64,000 bases of DNA from Nostoc sp. UHCC 0702 (GTDB taxonomy: Bacteria > Cyanobacteriota > Cyanobacteriia > Cyanobacteriales > Nostocaceae): assembly GCA_017164015.1 (NCBI GenBank), contig CP071065.1:3759918-3823917 (forward strand), given 5' to 3'. A program made the position numbers and the translations under genes. Shown piece after piece: positions 19,665-27,346 of the stretch (positions within the stretch are counted from its first letter, which is position 1; each line of letters starts with the position of its first letter). Below the pieces are notes generated by a model. That model was not told where the DNA came from. It saw only the letters and a program-made list of their open reading frames with translations, and ran no database searches.

Positions 19665-20669
19665 ATGAGTATTCTCGCAACCTTAAAACCCCAATTTCAA
19701 TCTGCATTCCCCCGCTTGGCATCTGGAAAGTATATCCACTTTATTCTATTGCGTCACAGTCAATCATTTCCAGTGTTCCAAACTGATGGAATCCTCAACA
19801 CTGCACGGATACAAGCCGGTTTAGGAATCACAGATGAAAGCAAAAAACAAATCAGCCGTTTAGTAATGTTCAAACGCAAACAAACTACTCCGGAACGATT
19901 AGCAGGACGCGAATTACTTCGTGGTTTAAACCTCACTACCGCAGACGAAGCTAATAAAGATAAAAACTGTGAATATAACGGCGAAAAATCCTGCAAAAAA
20001 TGCCCTGATTGTATTATCTATGGTTTTGCAATTGGAGATAGTGGATCAGAACGTTCCAAAGTATACTCAGACTCGGCTTTTTCTCTGAGTGCTTATGAAC
20101 AGTCGCACCGCAGCTTTACCTTCAATGCGCCTTTTGAAGGGGGAACTATGAGTGAAGCAGGAGAAATGCGTAGCAGTATCAATGAATTAGATCATGTTAT
20201 TCCAGAAGTGACATTTCCCACAGTGGAAACCTTGCGTGACTCAACCTATGAAGGTTTTATTTACGTTCTAGGCAATTTGCTACGTACTAAGCGTTATGGC
20301 GCACAAGAATCACGCACTGGAACGATGAAAAACTATATCGCAGGAATTGCATTCTGTGATGGTGAAATCTTTAGCAACTTACATTATACTCAGGCACTCT
20401 ATGATGCCTTAAAAGGTGATGTTGATACTCCTATTAGCGACATTTTACAAAAAGTAGAAACGGTGGCAAATGATTTATTGAATGATGAACCTGTACGTAA
20501 GACAAAGCTACTTTTTGGTTCTGAATTAGAAGAACTGCTGGATGAAGTCAGCACACTGTATCAAGATGAAGCCAGTTTAGTGGAAACTATAACTACACTC
20601 TATGGACAAACTAAAGCCTATGCAGAATCCTTTGGTGCGTTGAAAAAGAAAGGTAAAAGTAATTCGTAA
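19665..20669 (+). CDS. csc2: Type I-D backbone subunit Csc2 (Cas7)
   Basis: 334 residues matching Csc2, the Cas7-family subunit that coats the crRNA and forms the effector backbone. A Cys cluster NCEYNGEKSCKKCPDC is typical of Csc2. It is followed by the conserved IIYGFAIGDSGSERSKVYSD and later RKTKLLFGSELEELLDEV. Length is normal. The ATG is preceded by AAGAGCAAAATC. A repeat element separates it from csc1, but both are on the same strand and in conserved order. Confidence 0.92.
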   Translation: MSILATLKPQFQSAFPRLASGKYIHFILLRHSQSFPVFQTDGILNTARIQAGLGITDESKKQISRLVMFKRKQTTPERLAGRELLRGLNLTTADEANKDKNCEYNGEKSCKKCPDCIIYGFAIGDSGSERSKVYSDSAFSLSAYEQSHRSFTFNAPFEGGTMSEAGEMRSSINELDHVIPEVTFPTVETLRDSTYEGFIYVLGNLLRTKRYGAQESRTGTMKNYIAGIAFCDGEIFSNLHYTQALYDALKGDVDTPISDILQKVETVANDLLNDEPVRKTKLLFGSELEELLDEVSTLYQDEASLVETITTLYGQTKAYAESFGALKKKGKSNS

Positions 20670-20702
20670 TTTATTTCGTTCCTCGCTTTGCAAAATTAAA
20701 TT

Positions 20703-20789
20703 GTAGGGTGTGTTCTCGCTTTAACGCAACGCACCATCAGCACCATCATCAAATCAAGGTGCGTTAGCCTACGGCATAACACACCCTAC
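20703..20789. repeat. Palindromic MITE-like element between csc2 and csc1
   Basis: The 87-base segment begins GTAGGGTGTGTT and ends with its exact complement AACACACCCTAC; inner AACGCACC/GGTGCGTT arms also pair. It fills most of the csc2-csc1 gap and could form a long hairpin in the cas transcript. The same family is found near 14040-14280 and 60050-60100. Confidence 0.75.
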
Positions 20790-20816
20790 TTTTTTCAAAC
20801 ACTTCTACAAACAGAA

Positions 20817-21608
20817 ATGGCACTATATCACTGCACCTTAACGCTACATGATAATGTTTTTTTCGCCACACGGGAGATGGGAATTCTTTATGAAACTGAA
20901 AAATATTTACATAATTGGGGATTAAGTTTTGCATTTTTTGCAATTCATTATATTCCCCAACCATATCGACTGCAAGGTGAACTTGCACAAAAACCGACAT
21001 ATTTAGATGCAAGTGCTGAACAAAATCTTCTCCATCTGAATAAGGCGGGAATTTATGTATTTCCTGCTCAACCGATTAATTGGTCATATCAAATTAATAC
21101 CTTTAAAGCTGCTCAAGTAGGCTATTATGGTAAATCAAAACAGTTTGGAGATAAAGGCGCAGAGAAAAATTACCCAATTAATTACGGACGGGCTAAAGAA
21201 TTAGCTGTTGGTAGCCAATATCGCACTTATATAATTGCTCCAGAAACTATCAACATACCGCGTTGGATACGTTTGGGAAAGTGGGCGTCAAAAATTAAAA
21301 TAGAAGCAGTCAAAATCCCAGAGCAAATCATGCAAACTAAATCTGGTGACTACACCTGTTTGCATCCTTTAAACCCATTAGATTTACCAAGTAGTACTCG
21401 AATATTACTTTATAACCGGATTGTTATGCCTCCTGTTAGCTTAGTCAGTCAGGCACAGCTAAGCGGTGAATATTTAGTGACTAAAAAAGATGATTTCCAG
21501 GACTACAAGTCAACATTAACAGCACAGCAATATCAACTGTTACCAGAAGAAATTTATTTACCAACAGGAATATTTTATGGAGCAGGAAATGTCGTTACAA
21601 CAGCATAA
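20817..21608 (+). CDS. csc1: Type I-D subunit Csc1 (Cas5)
   Basis: 263 residues of the Csc1 family, the Cas5-type subunit that caps the crRNA 5' handle in the I-D effector. The N-terminal beta strand YHCTLTLHDNVFFATREMG and the internal INYGRAKELAVGSQYRTYII are typical. Length is normal. It starts 27 bases after the palindromic repeat and lacks a strong Shine-Dalgarno sequence. It overlaps cas6, so the two are likely translationally coupled. Confidence 0.9.
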   Translation: MALYHCTLTLHDNVFFATREMGILYETEKYLHNWGLSFAFFAIHYIPQPYRLQGELAQKPTYLDASAEQNLLHLNKAGIYVFPAQPINWSYQINTFKAAQVGYYGKSKQFGDKGAEKNYPINYGRAKELAVGSQYRTYIIAPETINIPRWIRLGKWASKIKIEAVKIPEQIMQTKSGDYTCLHPLNPLDLPSSTRILLYNRIVMPPVSLVSQAQLSGEYLVTKKDDFQDYKSTLTAQQYQLLPEEIYLPTGIFYGAGNVVTTA

Positions 21609-22521
21609 ATCTACCACATTACATTCAATTGTTGTTGAATTGGCAGCTGCGGATGTGGGAGATATACCCCCTACTTTATCTCGTGCATTGCACGCTTTAG
21701 TACTTAAATGGTTTGCTGTTGGAAACCCATCTGTTGCCGAAACTATCCATGCTAGCCAAAATTCACCATTGACTATTTCCAGGTTATTGGGAAACCGCCG
21801 TCAGGGTGGGGTGCGTATTGGAGATTATTTTTATTTTCGCATTGGTTTATTGGATGGGAGTTTAGTTGAACCTTTAATGCGTGGGTTTGAACAGTCAGAA
21901 ACTCAATCTTTAGTGTTAGCTGATTTTCCGTTTGTATTACGAAATATGTATGCACTACCGGGAACGCATCAATTAGCAGGTGCAGCTGATTATGGATTAT
22001 TGTCACACCCGGCGCAAGTTTTCAATGATATCGAATTGCATTTTCTCTCACCTACTAGCTTCAAGCAAAATCAAAGTGTACAAACTTTTCCATTACCGGA
22101 ATTGGTGTTTAACTCGCTGCATCGACGGTGGAATATTTTTGCACCTCAACAATATCATCTCCCAAATTGTGAATGGAATGCTTTGGTTACAGCCTACGAC
22201 CTCAAAACCTACGCACTCAAGATGGAAGGAGGTACGGAAGTTGGGGCGCAGGGTTGGGTTCGTTACCGATTTAATAGCCCTGAAACGGCTCGAATTGCGA
22301 CTATTTTGGCAAATTTTGCTTTTTTTGCTGGGGTAGGGCGTAAAACTGCTATGGGAATGGGACAGACACAACTTGCTTTGGGGATAAGCTTGCTGCAAAA
22401 GCCATCCAAACCGAAGAAGTCTAAAGGAAGTCCAAGAAATAAATTATCCGGGTTGAAGTTGTTGACTGATGAACGCCAGATGCTTCAAGTCGGCGAAGCC
22501 GCCCAACGCACTGGCTCCTGA
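21589..22521 (+). CDS. cas6: CRISPR RNA endoribonuclease Cas6
   Basis: About 310 residues. I prefer the ATG at 21589, preceded by GGAGCAGGAA, over the ATG at 21577. Either overlaps the csc1 end. A C-terminal ferredoxin-like fold is suggested by FNSPETARIATILANFAFFAG followed by the glycine-rich loop GVGRKTAMGMGQ, the hallmark of Cas6. It cuts pre-crRNA in the repeat hairpin (CCCGTTCGCGGG, a 4-bp stem with a UUCG loop) to leave the ATTGAAAC handle. It remains intact although the array is short. A candidate catalytic His lies in the N-terminal part (ALHALVLKWF). Confidence 0.9.
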   Translation: MSLQQHKSTTLHSIVVELAAADVGDIPPTLSRALHALVLKWFAVGNPSVAETIHASQNSPLTISRLLGNRRQGGVRIGDYFYFRIGLLDGSLVEPLMRGFEQSETQSLVLADFPFVLRNMYALPGTHQLAGAADYGLLSHPAQVFNDIELHFLSPTSFKQNQSVQTFPLPELVFNSLHRRWNIFAPQQYHLPNCEWNALVTAYDLKTYALKMEGGTEVGAQGWVRYRFNSPETARIATILANFAFFAGVGRKTAMGMGQTQLALGISLLQKPSKPKKSKGSPRNKLSGLKLLTDERQMLQVGEAAQRTGS

Positions 22522-22625
22522 TGGCTGATGACTGTGGACAGTGGGATATTTTTTTACTTGGTAGTCTCTAAAACCCATAAGTGTTTATCAGTTAGTAGTT
22601 AAAAATTGGTATTTTCTCACAGACT

Positions 22626-23210
22626 ATGAACGAACAATATTATCTTCCCTTGGCTTATCTCAATGCTTGGGAATATTGCCCCCGTCGTTTCTTTCTGGAG
22701 TACGAACTTGGGGAAAATGCGGTTAATGAACACATGATTATTGGTCGCCATTTGCACCGTAATGTTGATGATGAAGGTAAATATGTTGAAGGTGATAAGG
22801 TAATTTATCGGCATCAGTGGGTGTGGTGCGATCGCCTCCTCATCAACGGTATCATCGATGCAGTGGAAGAAAAAGACAACCAGCTAATCCCTCTGGAATT
22901 TAAGAAGGGACGCATGGCTAACCACCTCAACGATCATTTTCAACTCTGCGGTGCAGCTTTGTGTTTAGAAGAACGCATGGGAGACTTTATCCCCTACGGT
23001 GAAATTTTCTACTACGCTAATCGCCGCCGTGAACGTGTAAATTTTACACCCGCATTGCGACAAGCCACAGAACTAGCAATTGAATCGGCACGGGCTGCTA
23101 TTGGTAAGAAAATGCCACCACCCATTGACCACCCAAAAAAGTGTAATGATTGCAGTTTGCAGAAAATTTGCTTACCAAAAGAAGTTAAAAAATTACGCCT
23201 TGAGGTCTAA
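22626..23210 (+). CDS. cas4: CRISPR adaptation nuclease Cas4
   Basis: 194 residues of the RecB-like Cas4 family. Iron-sulphur cysteines are one in WEYCPRRF and three in CNDCSLQKIC. The nuclease core reads GIIDAVEEKDNQLIPLEFKKG, with the Asp, Glu and Lys of the PD-(D/E)xK fold. Cas4 trims prespacers and checks PAM before Cas1-Cas2 integration. It is followed after 3 bases by cas1, which is broken, so Cas4 has no working adaptation partner here unless one is supplied elsewhere in the genome. Confidence 0.92.
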   Translation: MNEQYYLPLAYLNAWEYCPRRFFLEYELGENAVNEHMIIGRHLHRNVDDEGKYVEGDKVIYRHQWVWCDRLLINGIIDAVEEKDNQLIPLEFKKGRMANHLNDHFQLCGAALCLEERMGDFIPYGEIFYYANRRRERVNFTPALRQATELAIESARAAIGKKMPPPIDHPKKCNDCSLQKICLPKEVKKLRLEV

Positions 23211-23433
23211 AAAATGTCTATCCTTTATGTTACTCAACCTGATGCTGTTGTAAGTAAAGCTGCGGAAGCTTTTAAAGTCGCCTTAAAACAAGAAGATGGC
23301 AACTGGGAGAAAAAATCGGTTCCCGCCCAAACTGTCGAACAAGTGGTATTAATGGGAAATCCACAGATTACTGGCGATGCTCTGGTGTATGCTTTGGAGT
23401 TAGGAATGCCGGTACATTACCTTTCTAGTTTTG

Positions 23434-23620
23434 TTGACACTCTCCGGGCTAAAGCCACGGAGATTCTTAAGACATTGCTATCTTAATATCCTGTTTGCAC
23501 AGGTTCCCAGGCTCAACACGTTTGCTCATAGAGCGTGTTGATGTCTCCTTACGTTGTTTCGGGCGTTTAGGTTTCGCAGAGTCCCCACGTACCATATCAA
23601 AAGCTCTATCTCTGATGGTT
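23434..23620 (-). ncRNA. Predicted TnpB guide RNA (omega/reRNA) scaffold
   Basis: In IS605-family elements the RNA scaffold overlaps the 3' end of tnpB and runs to the right end, with the guide copied from the adjoining host DNA. Here the scaffold would end at 23434, including the right-end hairpin at 23445-23465. The guide would start at 23433 on the minus strand (CAAAACTAGAAAGGTAATG), which is cas1. The 5' limit given is a guess; no promoter or processing site is defined. Confidence 0.5.
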
Positions 23621-24879
23621 TTAGCCGCTCCAATATCTGCGTGATCAAGATGCCCACATTTAACACAGATGAATTTCTCACCATCTCTGTTTGATTTATC
23701 GACATGACCACATTTACGGCATTCTTGGCTAGAGTGCTTTGGATTAACTTTAACCACAACCTTTCCTTGTTTTGCAGCAAGATACTCAATTTTTAAAGTT
23801 AAATCACTCCAACTTGCATCAGCGATAGACCTATTTAAAGCTTTCTTTCTAGATTGTCCATTGCTTAAAAATCTACCAGTTGATGAGTCTATTTTGACTT
23901 TGCAACGTCTCATCATGCCGGTGACATTTAAATCCTCAATAGCAATGGCATCAACATTTCTAGAAACAATTTTATTAGCAACTTTCCACTGATATGCTTG
24001 ACGTTTATCAGTGATTTTTTTATGTAGTCTGCCTACTTTTCTGTCTGCTTTTTTACGGTTATAACTACCTTTAGCTTTACGATTAACACGCCGTTGACGT
24101 ATTTTTAAGGCGCGTTGATTTTTCTTGTTGGTTGCAAATCTTGGATTATCAATCTGATGATGATCAGAAAGATGTACCAGCTTAGTTAAACCTAAATCAC
24201 AGCCAAGGATTGATTTAACCTCAGTTAATGGTCTAGCAATATAGTCTGGTATTGATTTGTCTTCAATTCTTAGCGACACATACCAACCGTCCTGACGCTT
24301 ACGTATTGTTGCCGCTTTAATTGTGAATCCATCGGGTATTGGTCGAGAATTATAAAACCTCATCCATCCTAATTTGGGTAGATAGATTTTATTTTTCTGT
24401 ACCTTAATACCCATCGTCATGGTGAATGATGTGAAATTAGAACGATTTTTAAACTTAGGAAATCCACGACCATCAAAAAAGTTTTGATACGCAGCATCAA
24501 GACGTTTAATATTTTGCTGCAATGCTGTTGAATCTATACCACCATACCAAGGTCTAGCTTTCTTTAGCTCTGGTAGTGCTGCATCTTGAATCATTCCAGC
24601 ATTACGTCGTGGGTTTCTTAATTTTCCGTCTTTATCTGTTTTGCTATCTTTCCAAGGTTCACCAGTTGCACCATTCTTGCTAACAAAACAAGTCAATGGG
24701 CAAGCTTCAGACTTAGTTCTGATATCACAATACTCACCCATGATAAATTGTTGTGCATATTGGGTTAGACGGTCGTTTAAACACCAGTTATAGTGGCTTC
24801 TCAACATATCTACCCAATTGCTCATTTTTGCTGATTGTGTGATATTTGGTCTGAGTTTGTATACATAGTTTGTTAGCAA
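23467..24879 (-). CDS. tnpB: RNA-guided endonuclease TnpB
   Basis: 470 residues with a full OrfB architecture: an N-terminal helix-turn-helix region (YKLRPNITQSAKMSNWV), a wedge region, and a RuvC nuclease with a zinc finger. Catalytic acidic residues are present: Asp228 (GCDLGLTK), Glu315 (AIEDLNV) and Asp415 (DHADIGAAK). The zinc ligands Cys387, Cys390, Cys405 and Cys408 (CRKCGH, CVKCGH) are intact. The length is somewhat above the usual 370-420 because of an N-terminal insertion with Cys-rich segments (50-66) and a Lys-rich tail. It is therefore probably active. It is antisense to cas1, and its guide is predicted to match cas1. Confidence 0.95.
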   Translation of the reverse strand: MLTNYVYKLRPNITQSAKMSNWVDMLRSHYNWCLNDRLTQYAQQFIMGEYCDIRTKSEACPLTCFVSKNGATGEPWKDSKTDKDGKLRNPRRNAGMIQDAALPELKKARPWYGGIDSTALQQNIKRLDAAYQNFFDGRGFPKFKNRSNFTSFTMTMGIKVQKNKIYLPKLGWMRFYNSRPIPDGFTIKAATIRKRQDGWYVSLRIEDKSIPDYIARPLTEVKSILGCDLGLTKLVHLSDHHQIDNPRFATNKKNQRALKIRQRRVNRKAKGSYNRKKADRKVGRLHKKITDKRQAYQWKVANKIVSRNVDAIAIEDLNVTGMMRRCKVKIDSSTGRFLSNGQSRKKALNRSIADASWSDLTLKIEYLAAKQGKVVVKVNPKHSSQECRKCGHVDKSNRDGEKFICVKCGHLDHADIGAAKTIRDRAFDMVRGDSAKPKRPKQRKETSTRSMSKRVEPGNLCKQDIKIAMS

Positions 24880-24948
24880 GTTTAATCACCTCCTTGTTTA
24901 TTTATTAAATATATATTAATATAAATGTGTATCTATTGTGTATACAAC

Positions 24949-25104
24949 ATGGTGAAAAAAGGATTACATATTAGAATAAGTCAACGCAGATTAGATAAGT
25001 TGCGCTTATTAGCTAGAGAAAAAGATAAAACTATTACCCAAATAGTTGAAGAGTTGATTGATACCTTGCCAGAACCAAAACAATCAAAAGCCACTGAGGC
25101 GTAA
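24949..25104 (+). CDS. Small ribbon-helix-helix protein inside the IS
   Basis: A 51-residue ORF (MVKKGLHIRISQRRLDKLRL through to KQSKATEA) divergent from tnpB, with 69 bases between starts. The pattern of a short basic strand (GLHIRIS) followed by two helices (QRRLDKLRLLAREKDKT and ITQIVEELIDTL) is that of a ribbon-helix-helix DNA-binding protein. Such a protein in this position could repress tnpB from the shared AT-rich promoter (24885-24948). Its stop overlaps the left-end hairpin GGCGTAAACGCC. Fold by pattern; role inferred. Confidence 0.7.
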   Translation: MVKKGLHIRISQRRLDKLRLLAREKDKTITQIVEELIDTLPEPKQSKATEA

Positions 25105-25413
25105 ACGCCTTCAGGCAGCTTTCATCCCTTGCCTAAAGTACGGTGTTTGCGGCGCAATGCGCCTGTTCCTCAAGGGCTTTCAGCTAGCCATCCCTGTAAA
25201 TATTTAGGTTCTGCCCTTCCTGGATACTCGCGTAACGGTCAGTTGCGCCTGGCACAGTATGCTGCTTACTGTAATGAAGCTCACCGTTTGGAGATTGTCA
25301 AAACAATTGTTATTGGTAAAATCCACAACCAACACAGTGTTTTATATCGCCACGACCAAAAAGACAATCCCCTCAAATCCCGCAAAATCGCCATAACCTT
25401 GATAAATCAATAG

Positions 25414-25531
25414 TTTCAGACTTTTGAAATGAACTTAGAGCCTCTTGTTCAATGCCGGAAACGGACTTTTAAACTAGCCCTGCCAAAACTGCTCCCAGGA
25501 ATGGCTCTATAATTAGCTTCTGCCTGGCGGA
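25414..25531. other. Remnant leader region before the CRISPR array
   Basis: The 118 bases separate the cas1 remnant from the first repeat. A normal I-D locus has the rest of cas1, cas2 and a leader here. A short open frame (FQTFEMNLEPLVQ, ending at 25513) is unrecognised. No clear AT-rich leader or integration signal is seen. Confidence 0.45.
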
Positions 25532-25761
25532 CTTTCAAATAAATGAAACCCGTTCGCGGGATTGAAACATTTCTAGCCAGTTAGCTTATAGTCTGCATGG
25601 TGACTTTCAAATAAATGAAACCCGTTCGCGGGATTGAAACATCTAAGGCACAAGGGGAGACCCAGACTTGTGAGGCTTTCAAATAAATGAAACCCGTTCG
25701 CGGGATTGAAACGAGAGTGTGTAGTAGAGTCTTGTGATTCACCATACACTTTCAAATAAAT
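25532..25761 (+). CRISPR. Type I-D CRISPR array, 3 repeats plus a truncated fourth
   Basis: Identical 37-base repeats lie at 25532-25568, 25604-25640 and 25676-25712. They begin CTTTCAAATAAATGAAACC, contain the hairpin CCCGTTCGCGGG and end ATTGAAAC. Spacers are 35 bases (25569-25603), 35 (25641-25675) and 36 (25713-25748). A fourth repeat starts at 25749 but only its first 13 bases (CTTTCAAATAAAT) remain; from 25762 the sequence is a protein-coding remnant. The 3' end of the array has been lost by deletion. The ATTGAAAC handle gives plus-strand orientation, continuing from cas genes. No spacer matches seen inside the window. Confidence 0.97.
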
Positions 25762-26298
25762 CATATTGCTGCTTACAGCCTGTTTACGCCATTTGAAATG
25801 CGTGAAGAATTGTTTAAAAACATCTATGATGAGTTGGGACAAGGAAATTTTGCTGAAGCACATCCCAACTTATTCAAGCGACTGATAGATCATTTTGGTG
25901 GGTTAGATGAAAAAGATATTAATCCTGAAACTTATTACTTTTTTAACACCCAGGTGAATCTATGCTGGTTTGCTGATGGTTTGTACTATGGCATTGGTGG
26001 AATGGGAGCTTTAGAACTATCAGTTCCATCTCAACATACTCGTATCCTTCAGCACTTGTATCGAAGGGGTTTGAGTAGCGAAATCGTCAAATTTTACGAG
26101 TTACATTGCCAAATTGATTTAGTTCATGGTGATGGTTGGTTTGCTGCTGCTAAGCCATATTTGAAAACTCGTGATGAATTCCAAAAAGTCCTGATTGGTG
26201 CTGCACGTATGCTTGAAGCCAGAGTTAATTTATACGATGGCATGTTAAAGGGAATTAAAGGTTCATCTAGACAGCGATCGCTAATCGAGCAAAACTAA
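25762..26298 (+). pseudogene. Iron-containing redox enzyme family protein, N-terminally truncated
   Basis: The open frame continues upstream of the first ATG (25798) as HIAAYSLFTPFEMREELF right up to the broken CRISPR repeat at 25761, so the gene has lost its 5' end in the same deletion. The remaining product (EAHPNLFKRLIDHFGGLDE, HGDGWFAAAKPYL, RDEFQKVLIGAARMLEARVNLYDGM) has the helical pattern and His/Glu spacing of heme-oxygenase-like diiron redox enzymes. The family includes CADD-like and UndA-like oxidases. Translation from 25798 could give 166 residues but would lack part of the metal site. The assignment is moderate. Confidence 0.6.
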
Positions 26299-26422
26299 AA
26301 GGGACTGGAGAACTCACAACCCCCACCACCGTAGGGAGGAGGAACTTGCACTTTTTGCGAGGGAACCTCCCAACGGCAGAGGAGGTGTTTGTCAAAGCGC
26401 GATCGCATGACCCTGAAATTTA

Positions 26423-27328
26423 TCAAGACAACAAAAAATCCCTAACTGCTGCTAAAACTTCTGCTGGGTATTCTTCATGTAGTCCCAAAGAACCAGGAAT
26501 GACGACGCTTTTCACTTTTGGTAAAGCTGCTATGGCGTTCATTTCTTCTCGTGATTTTGCTGGGCTAGATTCGCCAATTACTACCATCAGCGGTACAGAT
26601 AGCGATCGCACAAGTGCCAAAAAATCAGATTGCTCACGTACAACATCGAGATTACCTGTAACAAAAGCAGCAGAAGCAAATCGCGCTCCTGGTTGTTGAG
26701 TTGTCTGCCATTTCTGTTCGATGAAACTGGGTGTAATCTTAGCCGCATCTGCAAAGACGTGGCGACGGTACATAAAACTCAAGAAAGATGGCACGGTGTT
26801 GAGTTTATACAACGCTTGACCAATGATAGGCGATCGCACCAATCCTCTGACCATACCAGCTATCTCTGGAGTTGCCCCCATTGTCGGCAAAGGCCCTCGC
26901 CAAGTGGGGGCTAACAATAAAATTCGCTCAAAAATCGTCGGCTGTTTCACTGCGACTTGCAACACGTAACTAGCAGCATGACCAGCTGCAACCACAGTAA
27001 TTGCACTATTAAAAACAGCTTTGATAAAATCTGACAAAAATTGCTGATATATTTCTGGTCGGTAATTTAAACTAGGGCGAGAAGATTCTCCAAATCCCGG
27101 CCAGTCTACTGCTACAACTTGAAAGTGAGGAGCTAGTAACTTGGCAAGTTCGCCCATTTCTGAACGCATAGAAACGCTGCTGAAAGCAGGAAGTAGCAAG
27201 AGTGGTGAACCTTTGCCAAGGGTTTCATAAACAACCCGCAATTGTTGGTTTTCCCAATTCCAAAGATATTCTTGAACTACTCCACCAAATCCAACAGTAG
27301 CAGAGGTAGATAATAAATTGGTTGACAT
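26423..27328 (-). CDS. Alpha/beta-hydrolase-fold protein lacking nucleophile Ser
   Basis: About 301 residues from the ATG at 27328 (a TTG three codons upstream is less likely). The fold is clear: LLLLPAFSSVSMRSEMGELA (oxyanion loop), VVAVDWPGFGESSRP, cap helices, MVVIGESSPAKSREE (acid strand) and a C-terminal His in SLGLHEEYP. The nucleophile elbow, normally GxSxG, reads AAGHAASYV, so the central Ser is replaced by Ala. It is probably not a conventional hydrolase; it may be a binding protein or use another residue. It lies 18 bases after sufE on the same strand and is probably co-transcribed. Confidence 0.8.
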   Translation of the reverse strand: MSTNLLSTSATVGFGGVVQEYLWNWENQQLRVVYETLGKGSPLLLLPAFSSVSMRSEMGELAKLLAPHFQVVAVDWPGFGESSRPSLNYRPEIYQQFLSDFIKAVFNSAITVVAAGHAASYVLQVAVKQPTIFERILLLAPTWRGPLPTMGATPEIAGMVRGLVRSPIIGQALYKLNTVPSFLSFMYRRHVFADAAKITPSFIEQKWQTTQQPGARFASAAFVTGNLDVVREQSDFLALVRSLSVPLMVVIGESSPAKSREEMNAIAALPKVKSVVIPGSLGLHEEYPAEVLAAVRDFLLS

Positions 27329-27346
27329 CAGACTCAATTTTTACTA

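Larger units (their letters stand above)
23434..25195 (-). mobile_element. IS608-like (IS200/IS605) element, TnpB-only, in cas1
   Basis: 1762 bp, defined by restoring the cas1 frame. Read on the minus strand, the flank ends in TTTAC, the element starts AGGGATGG, and it ends GAGTGTCAA, so it has a TTAC-type target and a TCAA right end as in IS608. Subterminal hairpins are visible: GGCGCATTGCGCC and GGCGTTTACGCC at the left end, and CTCCGTGGCTTTAGCCCGGAG at the right end. There is no target duplication, as expected for single-strand transposition. It carries tnpB and a divergent ribbon-helix-helix gene but no tnpA, so movement would need TnpA in trans. Confidence 0.93.
23214..25386 (+). pseudogene. 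cas1: cas1, interrupted by IS608-like element and 3'-truncated
   Basis: The 5' part (23214-23433) encodes a normal Cas1 N-terminus ending GMPVHYLSSF. The element at 23434-25195 interrupts it, and the frame resumes at 25196 as KYLGSALPGYSRNGQLRLAQYA. Deleting the element gives LSSFGKYLG with no lost base, so the insertion is exact. Homology ends near 25386 (DNPLKSRK), then an unrelated tail runs to a stop at 25413. Only about 138 of roughly 330 residues remain, so the C-terminal catalytic half with the metal-binding Glu, His and Asp is absent. cas2 is not found. Adaptation from this locus is dead even if the insertion excised. Confidence 0.93.

Noticed and set aside
25129..25195. ATG-started frame leading into the second part of cas1
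   Set aside because: These first 22 codons are transposon left-end DNA including hairpins; only from 25196 is the sequence cas1.
26346..26699. Plus-strand frame of 117 codons
   Set aside because: Most of it is antisense to the alpha/beta-hydrolase gene; the first 25 codons show no family pattern.
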